Below, piece after piece: positions 14,555 through 22,939 of a DNA stretch of 64,000 nt (positions within the stretch are counted from its first letter, which is position 1; each line of letters opens with the position of its first letter). The translations under genes were made by a program, and so were the position numbers. Location: contig NZ_PIOC01000024.1 of assembly GCF_003369575.1 (NCBI RefSeq), forward strand, positions 1-64,000, written 5' to 3'. Origin of the DNA: Oceanobacillus arenosus (lineage in GTDB: Bacteria > Bacillota > Bacilli > Bacillales > Amphibacillaceae). Below the pieces are notes generated by a model, which worked only from the letters and a program-made list of their open reading frames with translations, was not told the DNA's origin and did no database searches.

Positions 14555-16057
14555 ATGAGTACCTTTCACGGACTAGAAATGGCGAAACAGGCGCTATTTA
14601 CACAACAATCAGCATTGTATACAACAGGGCATAACATTGCGAATGCAAATACAGAGGGCTATTCAAGACAACGAGTAAACTTCGAGACTACAACACCATA
14701 TCCTTCTGTTGGTAGAAATCGTCCGCAAATCCCTGGTCAAATTGGAACAGGGGTCGAGGCTGGATCAGTTCAGCGCATTCGTAATCAATTTCTTGATACT
14801 CAATATCGTGGAGAAAACAGTCTTTCTGGATATTGGTCGACAAGAGCGGAAGCCTTCAGTCGAATGGAAGGTTTATTGAATGAACCATCGGAAACAGGTC
14901 TTAACGCATCGATGGACCAATTTTGGCAATCATTAAATGGATTAGCTACGAACCCTGAAAATTCAGGAGCAAGATCTGTTGTTGTTCAGCGTGGACAAGC
15001 ATTGGCAGAAACGTTCCGCTATTTAGATAATTCCCTGGATACGATTCGTGGTGATTTGAAGCAACAGCTTGAAAGTAATGTTAACAATGTAAACTCAATC
15101 CTTAGACAAATTGATGATATTAATACAGAAGTACGAAAACTGGAAACAAATGGTTTTGTGACAAATGATCTTTATGATAGACGAGATGTATTAATCGATG
15201 AACTGTCCAATATGATGGAAGTTAGTGTTGGGTATGATGAAAGCAGTGCTAGTGCAAAGGATATTGCTCAGGGAGTTGCCACAATCAAAGTGGGCGACAT
15301 TGTTTTAGTAAATGGTGCAGATGGTGGGCATAGCACCGTTTCGATTAATAATGGTGATGCAAACTATGATGCAGTTGAGAAGTTAGTTGTGACTGATGCA
15401 AATGAAGTGGAATCAATAATTGACATGCCTCCAGGAAAAGAAGGCTCGATAGCAGCGCTAATTCAGGCTTACGGGTATTCAGACGGTACTGAAATTAAAG
15501 GGGATTATTCAGATATACTTGCGACATTAGATGATATGGCATTTAAATTTGCGGATGCGTTTAATGGGGTCCATCAATTAGGTTATGGATTAGATGGAAA
15601 CACCGGTCGTAACTTCTTCGAGGAATTAGCGAGTACGGAAAATGCAGCAAAACTCATCAAAGTCGATGCGTCTATTATGGAAAATCCATCTCTCGTTGCA
15701 GCTAGTAATGATGGCATTTCAGGTGATGGCGGAAATGCAAGTGATTTAGCGGATGTTCTCTACAATGACTTAGTATTTGAAAATGGTGAAAAGACGTCAA
15801 TTAAAGATTTCTATGAATCTGTCATCGGTAAATTAGGTGTCAATGCAAGTGAAGCAAATCGGATGGCTGATAATACGACGATTCTACTTACACAGGTACA
15901 AAATCAGCGATTGTCTATAAGCTCTGTTTCACTTGACGAGGAAATGTCCAATCTAGTTAAATTTCAGCACGCTTATAATGCTGCTGCAAGAAGCTTGACT
16001 GCATATGACGAATTAATTGACCGTGTAATCAATAATATGGGATTAGTAGGAAGGTAG
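14555..16057 (+). CDS. flgK: FlgK, hook-filament junction protein 1
   Basis: 500 residues. N-terminal flagellar rod/hook motif (STFHGLEMAKQALFTQQSAL, GHNIANANTEGYSRQRV) and the C-terminal SNLVKFQHAYNAAARSLTAYDE helix are hallmark FlgK sequences forming the D0/D1 coiled coil. Exported by the flagellar type III apparatus with FlgN as chaperone. Ribosome site AAAGGAG precedes ATG. Confidence 0.96.
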   Translation: MSTFHGLEMAKQALFTQQSALYTTGHNIANANTEGYSRQRVNFETTTPYPSVGRNRPQIPGQIGTGVEAGSVQRIRNQFLDTQYRGENSLSGYWSTRAEAFSRMEGLLNEPSETGLNASMDQFWQSLNGLATNPENSGARSVVVQRGQALAETFRYLDNSLDTIRGDLKQQLESNVNNVNSILRQIDDINTEVRKLETNGFVTNDLYDRRDVLIDELSNMMEVSVGYDESSASAKDIAQGVATIKVGDIVLVNGADGGHSTVSINNGDANYDAVEKLVVTDANEVESIIDMPPGKEGSIAALIQAYGYSDGTEIKGDYSDILATLDDMAFKFADAFNGVHQLGYGLDGNTGRNFFEELASTENAAKLIKVDASIMENPSLVAASNDGISGDGGNASDLADVLYNDLVFENGEKTSIKDFYESVIGKLGVNASEANRMADNTTILLTQVQNQRLSISSVSLDEEMSNLVKFQHAYNAAARSLTAYDELIDRVINNMGLVGR

Positions 16058-16067
16058 GTGGCAATTC

Positions 16068-16988
16068 ATGCGGATAACGCAGAGTATGATTTCGAATAAT
16101 ATGTTAAAGAATCTAACGAATAGTTATTCACAACTTGATACGTATATGAATCAATTAAGCACTGGGAAAAAGATTAATAAACCTTCGGATAATCCAGTAC
16201 TCGCGATGAATGCAATGGGCTATCGCACCGAGTTGTTAAAAGTTGAGCAATATCAGCAAACTACAAATGAAGTTCATAACTGGTATGATAATACTGATGC
16301 AGCGCTAAATCAAGCGACACAGGCGATGCAACGATTACGCGATTTGGCAGTGCAGGCTAGCAGTGATACATATGGCGAGAATGAACGGAAAAATGTAGCA
16401 GAAGAAGTAAAGCAAATTAAATTAGATTTAATTGATATTGCAAATACGAAAGTAAATGATAAATATATTTTTAATGGCACAAATACGGCGAAAGCGCCAA
16501 TTGAGAGATTAAGCGCAAATCCAGATACATGGAATATTTCCTATAATGATGCAGCATATCAGTTCAAATCAGTAGAGATTGAAGTTTCTGATGGATCATC
16601 CTTACAGGCAAATGTTGACGGCAATAAGGTATTTGGAAGTATTGATGGCGAGAAAGACTTATTTTCCACTATTGATGATTTCATTGCAAAACTAGAGGGC
16701 GATGATTCCCTTGGCAATCTCGATGAGAGCCTTGGCGAGATTGATTCGAGTATTGATAATATTATCAATGCACGTGCAGACTTAGGTGCAAGAATGAACC
16801 GGTTAGAGTTGGTCGAGAATCGTTTAAGCGAGCAAGAAATTGTAGCAACTCAGACAATGTCAAATAATGAAGACATTGACTATGCAGAAGTAATTACAAA
16901 ATTAATTACACAGGAAAGTTTACATCGTGCTGCACTTTCAGCGGGCGCAAGAATTATCCAACCGACACTACTTGATTTTCTAAGATAG
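16068..16988 (+). CDS. flgL: FlgL, hook-filament junction protein 3
   Basis: 306 residues. Flagellin-like N-terminus (MRITQSMISNNMLKNL, LSTGKKINKPSDNP) and C-terminal coil; joins FlgK to the flagellin filament. Starts 10 bases after flgK. The C-terminus (AGARIIQPTLLDFLR) is normal for FlgL. The gene is followed by a terminator-like hairpin. Confidence 0.95.
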   Translation: MRITQSMISNNMLKNLTNSYSQLDTYMNQLSTGKKINKPSDNPVLAMNAMGYRTELLKVEQYQQTTNEVHNWYDNTDAALNQATQAMQRLRDLAVQASSDTYGENERKNVAEEVKQIKLDLIDIANTKVNDKYIFNGTNTAKAPIERLSANPDTWNISYNDAAYQFKSVEIEVSDGSSLQANVDGNKVFGSIDGEKDLFSTIDDFIAKLEGDDSLGNLDESLGEIDSSIDNIINARADLGARMNRLELVENRLSEQEIVATQTMSNNEDIDYAEVITKLITQESLHRAALSAGARIIQPTLLDFLR

Positions 16989-16997
16989 ATTAACATG

Positions 16998-17028
16998 ACC
17001 CTGACCCGTGATAGGGTTCAGGGTTTTA
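16998..17028 (+). terminator. Terminator-like hairpin after flgL
   Basis: ACCCTGA (16998-17004) pairs with TCAGGGT (17018-17024), with an inner CCC/GGG pair, followed by a short T tract. It may limit read-through to yviE-fliW-csrA. Confidence 0.6.
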
Positions 17029-17060
17029 ATAACGAACAAGTTTTGAGGGGAGTTCGCTTT

Positions 17061-17624
17061 ATGCAATTACCACAAATTCGCATGCATTCACAGCTTGCAG
17101 AAATTCAGATTCATACCACGAATGCTAAACAACATATTGAACAGCCAAAAGCGGATTTAACTATTCAACAGCCGCAAGCCTCACTTTCAATCCAGACAAC
17201 ACCAGCAAAGCTTGACATTGATCAATCAAAAGCATGGGAAGATATGAATTTGATGTCAATCTTAAAGCGGAACGAACAACATAGCCAGGAAGGAATGAAA
17301 GCAGTGGCACAGGGGACTGCTAGAAGGGCCAGTGAAGGAACAGAACTGATGAAAATTGAAAATGGTGGTAACCCATTAATTAGTCAGGCAGTTCGTAATA
17401 GTCATGATCAAATGAAATCACTAGGAATTAAATTTATTCCATCCACCTTTGCAGTGAAATTCAATTACCAGCCAGCAGAAGTACATACCGATGTTAAAGT
17501 AAATCATCCTATCATCGAGGCAACGGTAAATAAACCAAGGATTACCTATCAACCAGGAACAGTTGAAACAAGTTTAAAACAAAAGCAGGATTTACAAATT
17601 AGTTTTACCAATTTAGAACAATGA
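17061..17624 (+). CDS. yviE: YviE, flagellar operon protein (DUF6470)
   Basis: 187 residues from ATG 17061 with GAGGGG upstream; the longer open frame begins in the terminator. Gln-rich beta-repeat-like N-terminus (ADLTIQQPQASLSIQ, AKLDIDQSKA) is typical of YviE. Function unknown; conserved next to fliW in Bacillus-type flagellar loci. Confidence 0.85.
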   Translation: MQLPQIRMHSQLAEIQIHTTNAKQHIEQPKADLTIQQPQASLSIQTTPAKLDIDQSKAWEDMNLMSILKRNEQHSQEGMKAVAQGTARRASEGTELMKIENGGNPLISQAVRNSHDQMKSLGIKFIPSTFAVKFNYQPAEVHTDVKVNHPIIEATVNKPRITYQPGTVETSLKQKQDLQISFTNLEQ

Positions 17625-17643
17625 GGAAGGACGAATCGTTCGT

Positions 17644-18096
17644 ATGATTATTCAAACAAAATATTTAGGTGAAGTGGAAATAAATGCAGAGAAAATGATT
17701 CGATTTCCTAATGGGCTCCCAGGTTTTGGTGATGAGCTAGAATTTGCTTTGCTTCATTTACCAGATAATCCAGTTTTTCAGATTTTACAATCAATAAACA
17801 CTGCGAATGTGGCATTTATCGTGACTGATCCATATTTGATTTACAAATCATATGAATTTGAACTCGATGATAATTTAGTAGAAACATTAAAAATTAAAGA
17901 GGAAAAAGACGTTAGTGTCTTTGCGATTGTGACATTAAAGGATCCTTTTGCGACAAGCACAATAAACTTAAAAGCGCCTATCATTATTAATACAATGAAC
18001 AAGCGAGGGAAGCAGTTTATCCTAAACACTGATAAGTATCCATCTAAGGCTTCGATTACAACCAATGGCGCTACAGATGAAAGTAAGGTGAGATAA
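17644..18096 (+). CDS. fliW: FliW, flagellar assembly factor
   Basis: 150 residues. Binds flagellin and CsrA in turn: free FliW holds CsrA away from hag mRNA, so that flagellin output matches export. The start [13 protein letters not shown] and [17 protein letters not shown] are hallmark. Overlaps csrA by one base (TAATG), so the antagonists are made together. Confidence 0.95.
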   Translation: MIIQTKYLGEVEINAEKMIRFPNGLPGFGDELEFALLHLPDNPVFQILQSINTANVAFIVTDPYLIYKSYEFELDDNLVETLKIKEEKDVSVFAIVTLKDPFATSTINLKAPIIINTMNKRGKQFILNTDKYPSKASITTNGATDESKVR

Positions 18097-18320
18097 TGCT
18101 CGTACTTACACGCAAACGTAATGAAGCAATTCAAATTGGCGAGGACATTGAAATAAAGATACTTTCAATTGAAGGAGATCAAATTAAGCTAGGCATTGAC
18201 GCACCCAAATCGATTGATATCCACAGGAAAGAAATCTATGTAGATATTCAAAAACAAAATAGTGAAGCTGCAAATGTTTCTATGGATTTGTTGAAGCTAT
18301 TAAAGGAAACAGAGAAGTAA
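18096..18320 (+). CDS. csrA: CsrA, carbon storage/flagellin translation regulator
   Basis: 74 residues. [20 protein letters not shown] then [17 protein letters not shown] is the standard CsrA RNA-binding dimer fold. In Bacillus it represses hag translation and is countered by FliW. Here the hag gene does not follow as it does in B. subtilis. Confidence 0.96.
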   Translation: MLVLTRKRNEAIQIGEDIEIKILSIEGDQIKLGIDAPKSIDIHRKEIYVDIQKQNSEAANVSMDLLKLLKETEK

Positions 18321-18334
18321 GTTCCAAACAAGAG

Positions 18335-18385
18335 AGTGAAATTTCATTAAGTAGGGATTTTACAGCCAGTTAATTCGGGATAAAG
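18335..18385. repeat. Dispersed repeat family B, copy 1
   Basis: Fifty bases beginning AGTGAAATTTCATTAAGTAG and ending TTCGGGATAAA match 42525-42574 at roughly 43 positions. It lies between csrA and flaG, where hag stands in B. subtilis. Confidence 0.8.
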
Positions 18386-18467
18386 CAGTATTTTTTTGAA
18401 AAGCCCTTGAAACCTCAGTAATTCTAGCCGATATCATAAGTAAATAATAGTGTTGGGGGATACTAGG

Positions 18468-18842
18468 ATGGGAATTGATAATGTTGTGAATGGGGCAAAT
18501 CATTCAGTTGCAGAGGAATATGGTGTACAGCCAATGAAGCAAGTGGATGGTTATATAACGAAATTGATTGTTGATGATATTGAAAATACATCTATAGAAG
18601 AAAATGATCCAAAGCTAGACAAAAAAGATATTGAAGAAAAGATTGCATCTTTAAATGAATTTTTAAGACCTGTTCAGACAAACCTTAAATTTCAACTTCA
18701 TGAAAAACTCGATCGATACTATGTTTCAGTAATAGACTCGACAACACACGAGGTAATAAAAGAGATTCCGCCGAAGAAAATGCTGGATATGTATGCGGAA
18801 ATGGCAGATTTTATGGGATTCTTAGTTGATAAAAGAATCTAA
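18468..18842 (+). CDS. flaG: FlaG family protein
   Basis: 124 residues from ATG 18468, with a GGGGGA ribosome site. The C-terminal half (LKFQLHEKLDRYYVSVIDS then VIKEIPPKKMLDMYAEM) is the FlaG domain, linked to filament length and found before fliD. The stop touches the ribosome site of fliD, forming the flaG-fliD-fliS-fliT operon. Confidence 0.92.
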   Translation: MGIDNVVNGANHSVAEEYGVQPMKQVDGYITKLIVDDIENTSIEENDPKLDKKDIEEKIASLNEFLRPVQTNLKFQLHEKLDRYYVSVIDSTTHEVIKEIPPKKMLDMYAEMADFMGFLVDKRI

Positions 18843-18858
18843 AAGGAGTGAGTATTGG

Positions 18859-20400
18859 ATGAGAATTGGCGGGCTTGCAAGTGGAATTGACACAGATAAC
18901 ATCATTAAGGAATTAATGGCAGCTGAACGACTTCCACTTGATAAAATGGAGCAGAACAAAACGAAATATGAGTGGCAGCGCGATGCTTTTCGTGATATAA
19001 ATACGAAAATTGCTGAGTTTGATAAAATGATTTTGGATATGAAGCTGAGCAAAACGTATGAAACGAAAAAGGTAAGTTCATCGCAGGAAAGTGCAGTAAC
19101 GGCTACCGGGTCGAGTAGTGCGATGAATGGGACTTATTCGTTTGAAGTGAAACAGCTGGCAACTGCGGAGGTACATGTAGGTACACTTACACCTGAAAAT
19201 AAACTTAACCTGAATGCTAAGTTAGGGACTGATTACGAAGGTACTCATACCATCACTACTTACGATGAAAAAGGTAAAGCTATTGAGTTTAAGTTTGAAA
19301 TAAAAAGTACTGATACATTAAACGATGTATTTAAAACAATCAACAGTAAAGAAATCGACGGTAAAAAAAGCAATGTCCGTATCTCTTATGATGAAATAAA
19401 TAATAAGGTATTTTTAGAAGCGACTAGAACTGGGAAATACAATACAGATCCAATTGCTGTTAACAATAATGAAATTAGCTTTTCGAGTAATAGTGTAAAT
19501 AACCTCTTTTCAGGATTACTTAGTTTTTCTGGAGCTAAAGATGCTATACCAGCACAAAAAGGAGTTAACGCAAAATTTACTTACAACGGCGTACCTGACT
19601 TGGAATCAAAAAACAACAACTATACACTAAACGGGATCACTTTCCAATTCAATGATGTAACCGATAAAGCTGCTAAACTCACCGTCACCAGCGACACGGA
19701 CGCAGCTGTTAAAAAAATAACCGAGTTTGTTGACAAGTACAATGAATTAGTTGATGCACTAAATGCAACACAAAATGAAGCAAAATATCGTGATTACCCG
19801 CCATTGACAGAAGAACAGCGAAAAGAAATGTCTGAAAAGGAAATTGAGCTTTGGGAAGAAAAAGCGAAGAGTGGATTGCTTAAGGGTGAGTCAATTGTTA
19901 CTTCAGCATTGTTTGATATGCGCTCGGGCTGGTATGAAAAGGTAGAAAATGATGGCGCATTTTCATTCCTGTCTGAACTAGGTATATCTACGACAAGAGA
20001 TTATTTAGATGGTGGTAAATTAGAGATTGATCAAACGATTAATAAGGATGGAAAAACTAAGTTAGAAGCAGCACTTGAATCTGATCCTGCAAGTGTACAA
20101 AAATTATTTTCCAATAGTAATGAGGGAACCGATCGTGGTCTATTAAATCGTCTACAGGATGCATTAAAACAAACAGTAGGTAAGATTGAAGCACGTGCAG
20201 GTAAAGGAACATCGACACTTGACAACTACACATTAGGAAAAAGAGTGAAAAGTCTTGATGAGCAAATTGCTGCATTCGAGGATCGGTTAAAACAAATCGA
20301 GGATCGCTACTGGAGACAATTTACGGCAATGGAGCAGGCAATTTCGATGATGAATAATCAATCATCCATGCTCATGAGCTTCGGCGGAAACGGAATGTAA
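18859..20400 (+). CDS. fliD: FliD, flagellar filament cap
   Basis: 513 residues from ATG 18859 (AAAAGGAG upstream; the longer frame has none). N-terminal RIGGLASGIDTDNIIKELM and the C-terminal coil (RVKSLDEQIAAFEDRLKQIE) are the FliD_N and FliD_C domains. The cap folds flagellin onto the filament tip. The middle (about residues 100-290) is the variable outer domain. Presence of the cap gene implies a flagellin gene elsewhere. Confidence 0.95.
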   Translation: MRIGGLASGIDTDNIIKELMAAERLPLDKMEQNKTKYEWQRDAFRDINTKIAEFDKMILDMKLSKTYETKKVSSSQESAVTATGSSSAMNGTYSFEVKQLATAEVHVGTLTPENKLNLNAKLGTDYEGTHTITTYDEKGKAIEFKFEIKSTDTLNDVFKTINSKEIDGKKSNVRISYDEINNKVFLEATRTGKYNTDPIAVNNNEISFSSNSVNNLFSGLLSFSGAKDAIPAQKGVNAKFTYNGVPDLESKNNNYTLNGITFQFNDVTDKAAKLTVTSDTDAAVKKITEFVDKYNELVDALNATQNEAKYRDYPPLTEEQRKEMSEKEIELWEEKAKSGLLKGESIVTSALFDMRSGWYEKVENDGAFSFLSELGISTTRDYLDGGKLEIDQTINKDGKTKLEAALESDPASVQKLFSNSNEGTDRGLLNRLQDALKQTVGKIEARAGKGTSTLDNYTLGKRVKSLDEQIAAFEDRLKQIEDRYWRQFTAMEQAISMMNNQSSMLMSFGGNGM

Positions 20401-20429
20401 TTTAGTAATTTTCTTAAGGAGTGAATATT

Positions 20430-20831
20430 TTGGCGCAAAACAAAGCATATCAAACATACCAAAACAACGCCGTTAATACTGCATCAGGTGGAGAATTGAC
20501 GTTAATGCTTTATAATGGCTGTATGAAATTTATTAAACAAGCAATCAAGGATGTTAATGCAAAAAATTACGAAGCTAAAAATACAAATATCCAAAAAGCG
20601 CAAAACATTATCCAAGAATTAATGCTGACATTGGATCAAAAAGTAGAAATTTCGAAGCAAATCCTACCGTTGTATGAATATATTCATTTTCAATTAAAAG
20701 AAGCAAATATTAAAAATGAAATAGCGTTATTGGAAGAAGCATTGGGATTAGTTACGGAATTCCGTGATACGTGGAAACAGGTAATTCTAAAAACAAGGCA
20801 ACAACAATTTGCACAGGGTGCGCAGGTTTGA
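20430..20831 (+). CDS. fliS: FliS, flagellin chaperone
   Basis: 133 residues from TTG 20430 (AAGGAG 8 bases upstream); GTG 20421 overlaps the ribosome site. Sequence NKAYQTYQNNAVNTASGGELTLMLYNGC is typical. FliS keeps flagellin unfolded for export. The stop overlaps the fliT ATG (TGATG). Confidence 0.95.
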   Translation: MAQNKAYQTYQNNAVNTASGGELTLMLYNGCMKFIKQAIKDVNAKNYEAKNTNIQKAQNIIQELMLTLDQKVEISKQILPLYEYIHFQLKEANIKNEIALLEEALGLVTEFRDTWKQVILKTRQQQFAQGAQV

Positions 20832-21184
20832 TGAATCGATTACAGCCTATTTATGATTTAACCGTAGAATTAAAAAATCTATTAGATAAGCCTGTATCTG
20901 CTAAATCAAGAGAAGCTGTCATTACCGACTTAAATCGTTTGCTAATTAGACGAGGTGTGGAAATGGAGAATTTAAGTCCGCCATTTTCTACAGAAGAACA
21001 AAGTCTTGGGGAGAAACTTGTGCCGATAAATCAAGCGGTTCAAAAAAAGATGCAAGTGATGTTTAGTGGACTTAAAACAGAAATGAAGCAAGTGAAGCAG
21101 CAGAAGAAATCGAATCAATCGTATACGAATCCATACAGAAGTGTACAAGCAATGGATGGCATGTTTATGGATCGGAAAAAATAA
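20831..21184 (+). CDS. fliT: FliT-like flagellar chaperone
   Basis: 117 residues from ATG 20831, overlapping the fliS stop by one base. Small helical protein, last gene of the flaG-fliD-fliS operon, where FliT, the chaperone of FliD, is encoded in Bacillus. Sequence conservation in this family is low, so the name rests on position, length and helical nature. Confidence 0.8.
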   Translation: MNRLQPIYDLTVELKNLLDKPVSAKSREAVITDLNRLLIRRGVEMENLSPPFSTEEQSLGEKLVPINQAVQKKMQVMFSGLKTEMKQVKQQKKSNQSYTNPYRSVQAMDGMFMDRKK

Positions 21185-21259
21185 GAAAAGCTCCTTCATT
21201 GATGGGGTAGATGAAGTCTTATGATTATTCAGTGGAATTAAACGGTTATTATGAGAAAG

Positions 21260-21302
21260 GACGACACTAAATCACCTTTTTGGACTTTAGTGTCGTCTTT
21301 TT
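21260..21302 (+). terminator. Strong terminator after fliT
   Basis: GACGACACTAAA (21260-21271) and TTTAGTGTCGTC (21286-21297) form a perfect 12-bp stem followed by T. Confidence 0.85.
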
Positions 21303-21416
21303 ATTGATTAATGTATTCTTTTTAAAAAATTTGGGGGCTCTAATTGGTTCGTATATTATACAAATTAATGGTAGCTCATCAGGGAAAGGAGCGCACGTTC
21401 TATTCGGCGTCAGGTC

Positions 21417-21521
21417 CGCTCGATTCAGTGACGATTTCGCGCGAATTCGGCTTGTCCCCGCTCGATTCAATGCGGTTCTCGCTCGATATGGACCTGTTCT
21501 CGCTCGAATTGTTGGAGGCGC
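21417..21521. repeat. 21-bp tandem repeat, five units
   Basis: Units beginning CGCTCGA (or CGCGCGA) start at 21417, 21438, 21459, 21480 and 21501, exactly 21 bases apart, with diverged inner bases. GC is far above the surroundings. It lies between the fliT terminator and the hpf promoter. The period keeps one frame open, but no ribosome site is seen, so a non-coding repeat is favoured. Confidence 0.75.
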
Positions 21522-21638
21522 AGTCGATGCTTGTATTTATTTTAATTGTAAAGTTTATTAAGATAATGTAAACTCCACAACCTCTGTTGTACCAACGTTT
21601 CTGGATAAATAGGACAAATCTTGCCAATATTTTTAGTG

Positions 21639-21674
21639 GTTTAAGAAGGAATAGTCGCGGGAAAGGTAGTATAA
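21639..21674 (+). promoter_or_regulatory. hpf promoter with SigB- and SigH-like elements
   Basis: GTTTAA (21639-21644), 14 bases, GGGAAA (21659-21664) fits SigB loosely. GAAGGAATA (21645-21653), 12 bases, GTAGTATAA (21666-21674) fits SigH with one mismatch. B. subtilis yvyD (hpf) is controlled by both SigB and SigH. Confidence 0.6.
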
Positions 21675-21699
21675 TATAGTCAAAAGGAGGGCACTTACT

Positions 21700-22260
21700 A
21701 TGAAATTTAACATTCGTGGTGAAAATATTGAGGTTACAGGTGCTATTAGAGAATACGTAGAGAAAAAGATCAGTAAACTTGAAAGGTATTTTGATACACC
21801 CCCAACATCCGAGGTACATGTTAATTTAAGTGTCTATAATGATGAACAGCGAATAGAAGTAACAATTCCAATGACAGATTTATTATTACGCGGTGAGGTT
21901 CAACATTTAGATCTTTACGCAGCGGTTGATTTAGTTGTTGATAAATTAGAAAGACAAATACGTAAACATAAAACAAAAATAAACCGTAAATTCCGTCAAA
22001 ATAGTGCGCCAAAACAAGTGGTTGCTGATCAACTAGAGCATGAAAGAAGAGCGGTTGCTGTTGAAGAGGAATCAGATGAAATTGAAATTGTTCGGACAAA
22101 ACGATTTAATCTTAAACCAATGGATTCTGAAGAAGCGGTTTTACAAATGGAAATGCTAGGACATGAATTCTTCGTTTATACGAATGATCTGTCTGGCGAT
22201 ACAAATGTCGTGTATCGGCGCCGTGATGGAAAATACGGCCTAATTGAACCAAATGTTTAA
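21700..22260 (+). CDS. hpf: HPF, long-form ribosome hibernation factor
   Basis: 186 residues. N-terminal ribosome-binding domain (MKFNIRGENIEVTGAIREYV) and C-terminal dimerisation domain (RTKRFNLKPMDSEEAVLQMEMLGHEFFVY) as in YvyD: it pairs 70S ribosomes into inactive 100S in stationary phase. AAAAGGAGGG ribosome site. Stress promoters upstream agree with this role. Confidence 0.95.
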   Translation: MKFNIRGENIEVTGAIREYVEKKISKLERYFDTPPTSEVHVNLSVYNDEQRIEVTIPMTDLLLRGEVQHLDLYAAVDLVVDKLERQIRKHKTKINRKFRQNSAPKQVVADQLEHERRAVAVEEESDEIEIVRTKRFNLKPMDSEEAVLQMEMLGHEFFVYTNDLSGDTNVVYRRRDGKYGLIEPNV

Positions 22261-22276
22261 TAAAGATAGCAGTAGG

Positions 22277-22307
22277 AAAGACGATCCCATATGGGGTCGT
22301 CTTTTTG
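22277..22307 (+). terminator. Terminator after hpf
   Basis: AAAGACGATCCC (22277-22288) pairs with GGGGTCGTCTTT (22293-22304), followed by T. Confidence 0.85.
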
Positions 22308-22588
22308 GTAGTAAGAGCTTTTATACTATATAAGTGGGGGCCAACAGGATGTTGCGGTTTTAATCGAACTTCCCCCTTATTTTGTCGAAATTTGTAGAAC
22401 GAAATACAATAATTTGTTTTGAGAAAATTTAAATGATCAAAAAAGACAAAATCTAATAAAAAGCGCCTCCGTTTCTTATTTTTAGAGTGAAAATCTGTCG
22501 AATTCAACTCTAAATTTGAAAAATGGTAATTGGACTTTAGAACTAGTAATATGATAAAAATAAGCTAATAGAACTAGGAGGGGTAGCA
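22308..22588. other. AT-rich gap between hpf and the small gene
   Basis: No gene with a ribosome site seen. A possible SigA promoter for the next small gene: TTGGAC (22530-22535), 17 bases, GATAAA (22553-22558). Confidence 0.4.
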
Positions 22589-22753
22589 ATGACAGAACAA
22601 GACAGAGCGACACTTCAACAACTCGTAAATAAGGTGAACCAGCATGAAGAAACGATTGTCCAGCTATTGAAGATCATTGCAGCAACTAATCAGAGGATTT
22701 CGAATCAAGCATCAAATATTATGAAGGAAGAACACTATTATTTAAAAGTATAA
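22589..22753 (+). CDS. 54-residue helical protein upstream of secA
   Basis: AGGAGGGG 6 bases before ATG 22589. The sequence MTEQDRATLQQLVNKVNQHE through IVQLLKIIAATNQRIS is a likely single coiled-coil helix with regular Leu/Ile spacing, then a short basic end. No family recognised. It has its own promoter-like site and is followed by a hairpin, so it is probably a separate small gene. No membrane segment. Confidence 0.6.
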   Translation: MTEQDRATLQQLVNKVNQHEETIVQLLKIIAATNQRISNQASNIMKEEHYYLKV

Positions 22754-22801
22754 TACATCTAACGTATTGCCCCATTTTTCCTCATATTATCCTCAAAGTA
22801 A

Positions 22802-22830
22802 AGAGCAGTCTATCCTCAGGCTGCTCTAAT
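22802..22830 (+). terminator. Hairpin before secA
   Basis: AGAGCAG (22802-22808) pairs with CTGCTCT (22821-22827); only A/T-rich sequence follows, so termination may be weak. Confidence 0.5.
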
Positions 22831-22939
22831 ATATTATTCCATTCGTATTGATGAGCCGCAGAACAAGTTGTCATCTATTGAGAATAAATGTTATTATTAT
22901 AGAGGATGATAGTATTGATTTAATTAAGGAGCGTTAACA

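Noticed and set aside
21417-21521. Considered as a CRISPR array
   Set aside because: Units are 21 bases end to end with no unique spacers between constant repeats, and no cas genes are near.
21280-21561. 93-codon frame through the 21-bp repeats
   Set aside because: Open only because the period is a multiple of three; starts inside a terminator with no ribosome site.
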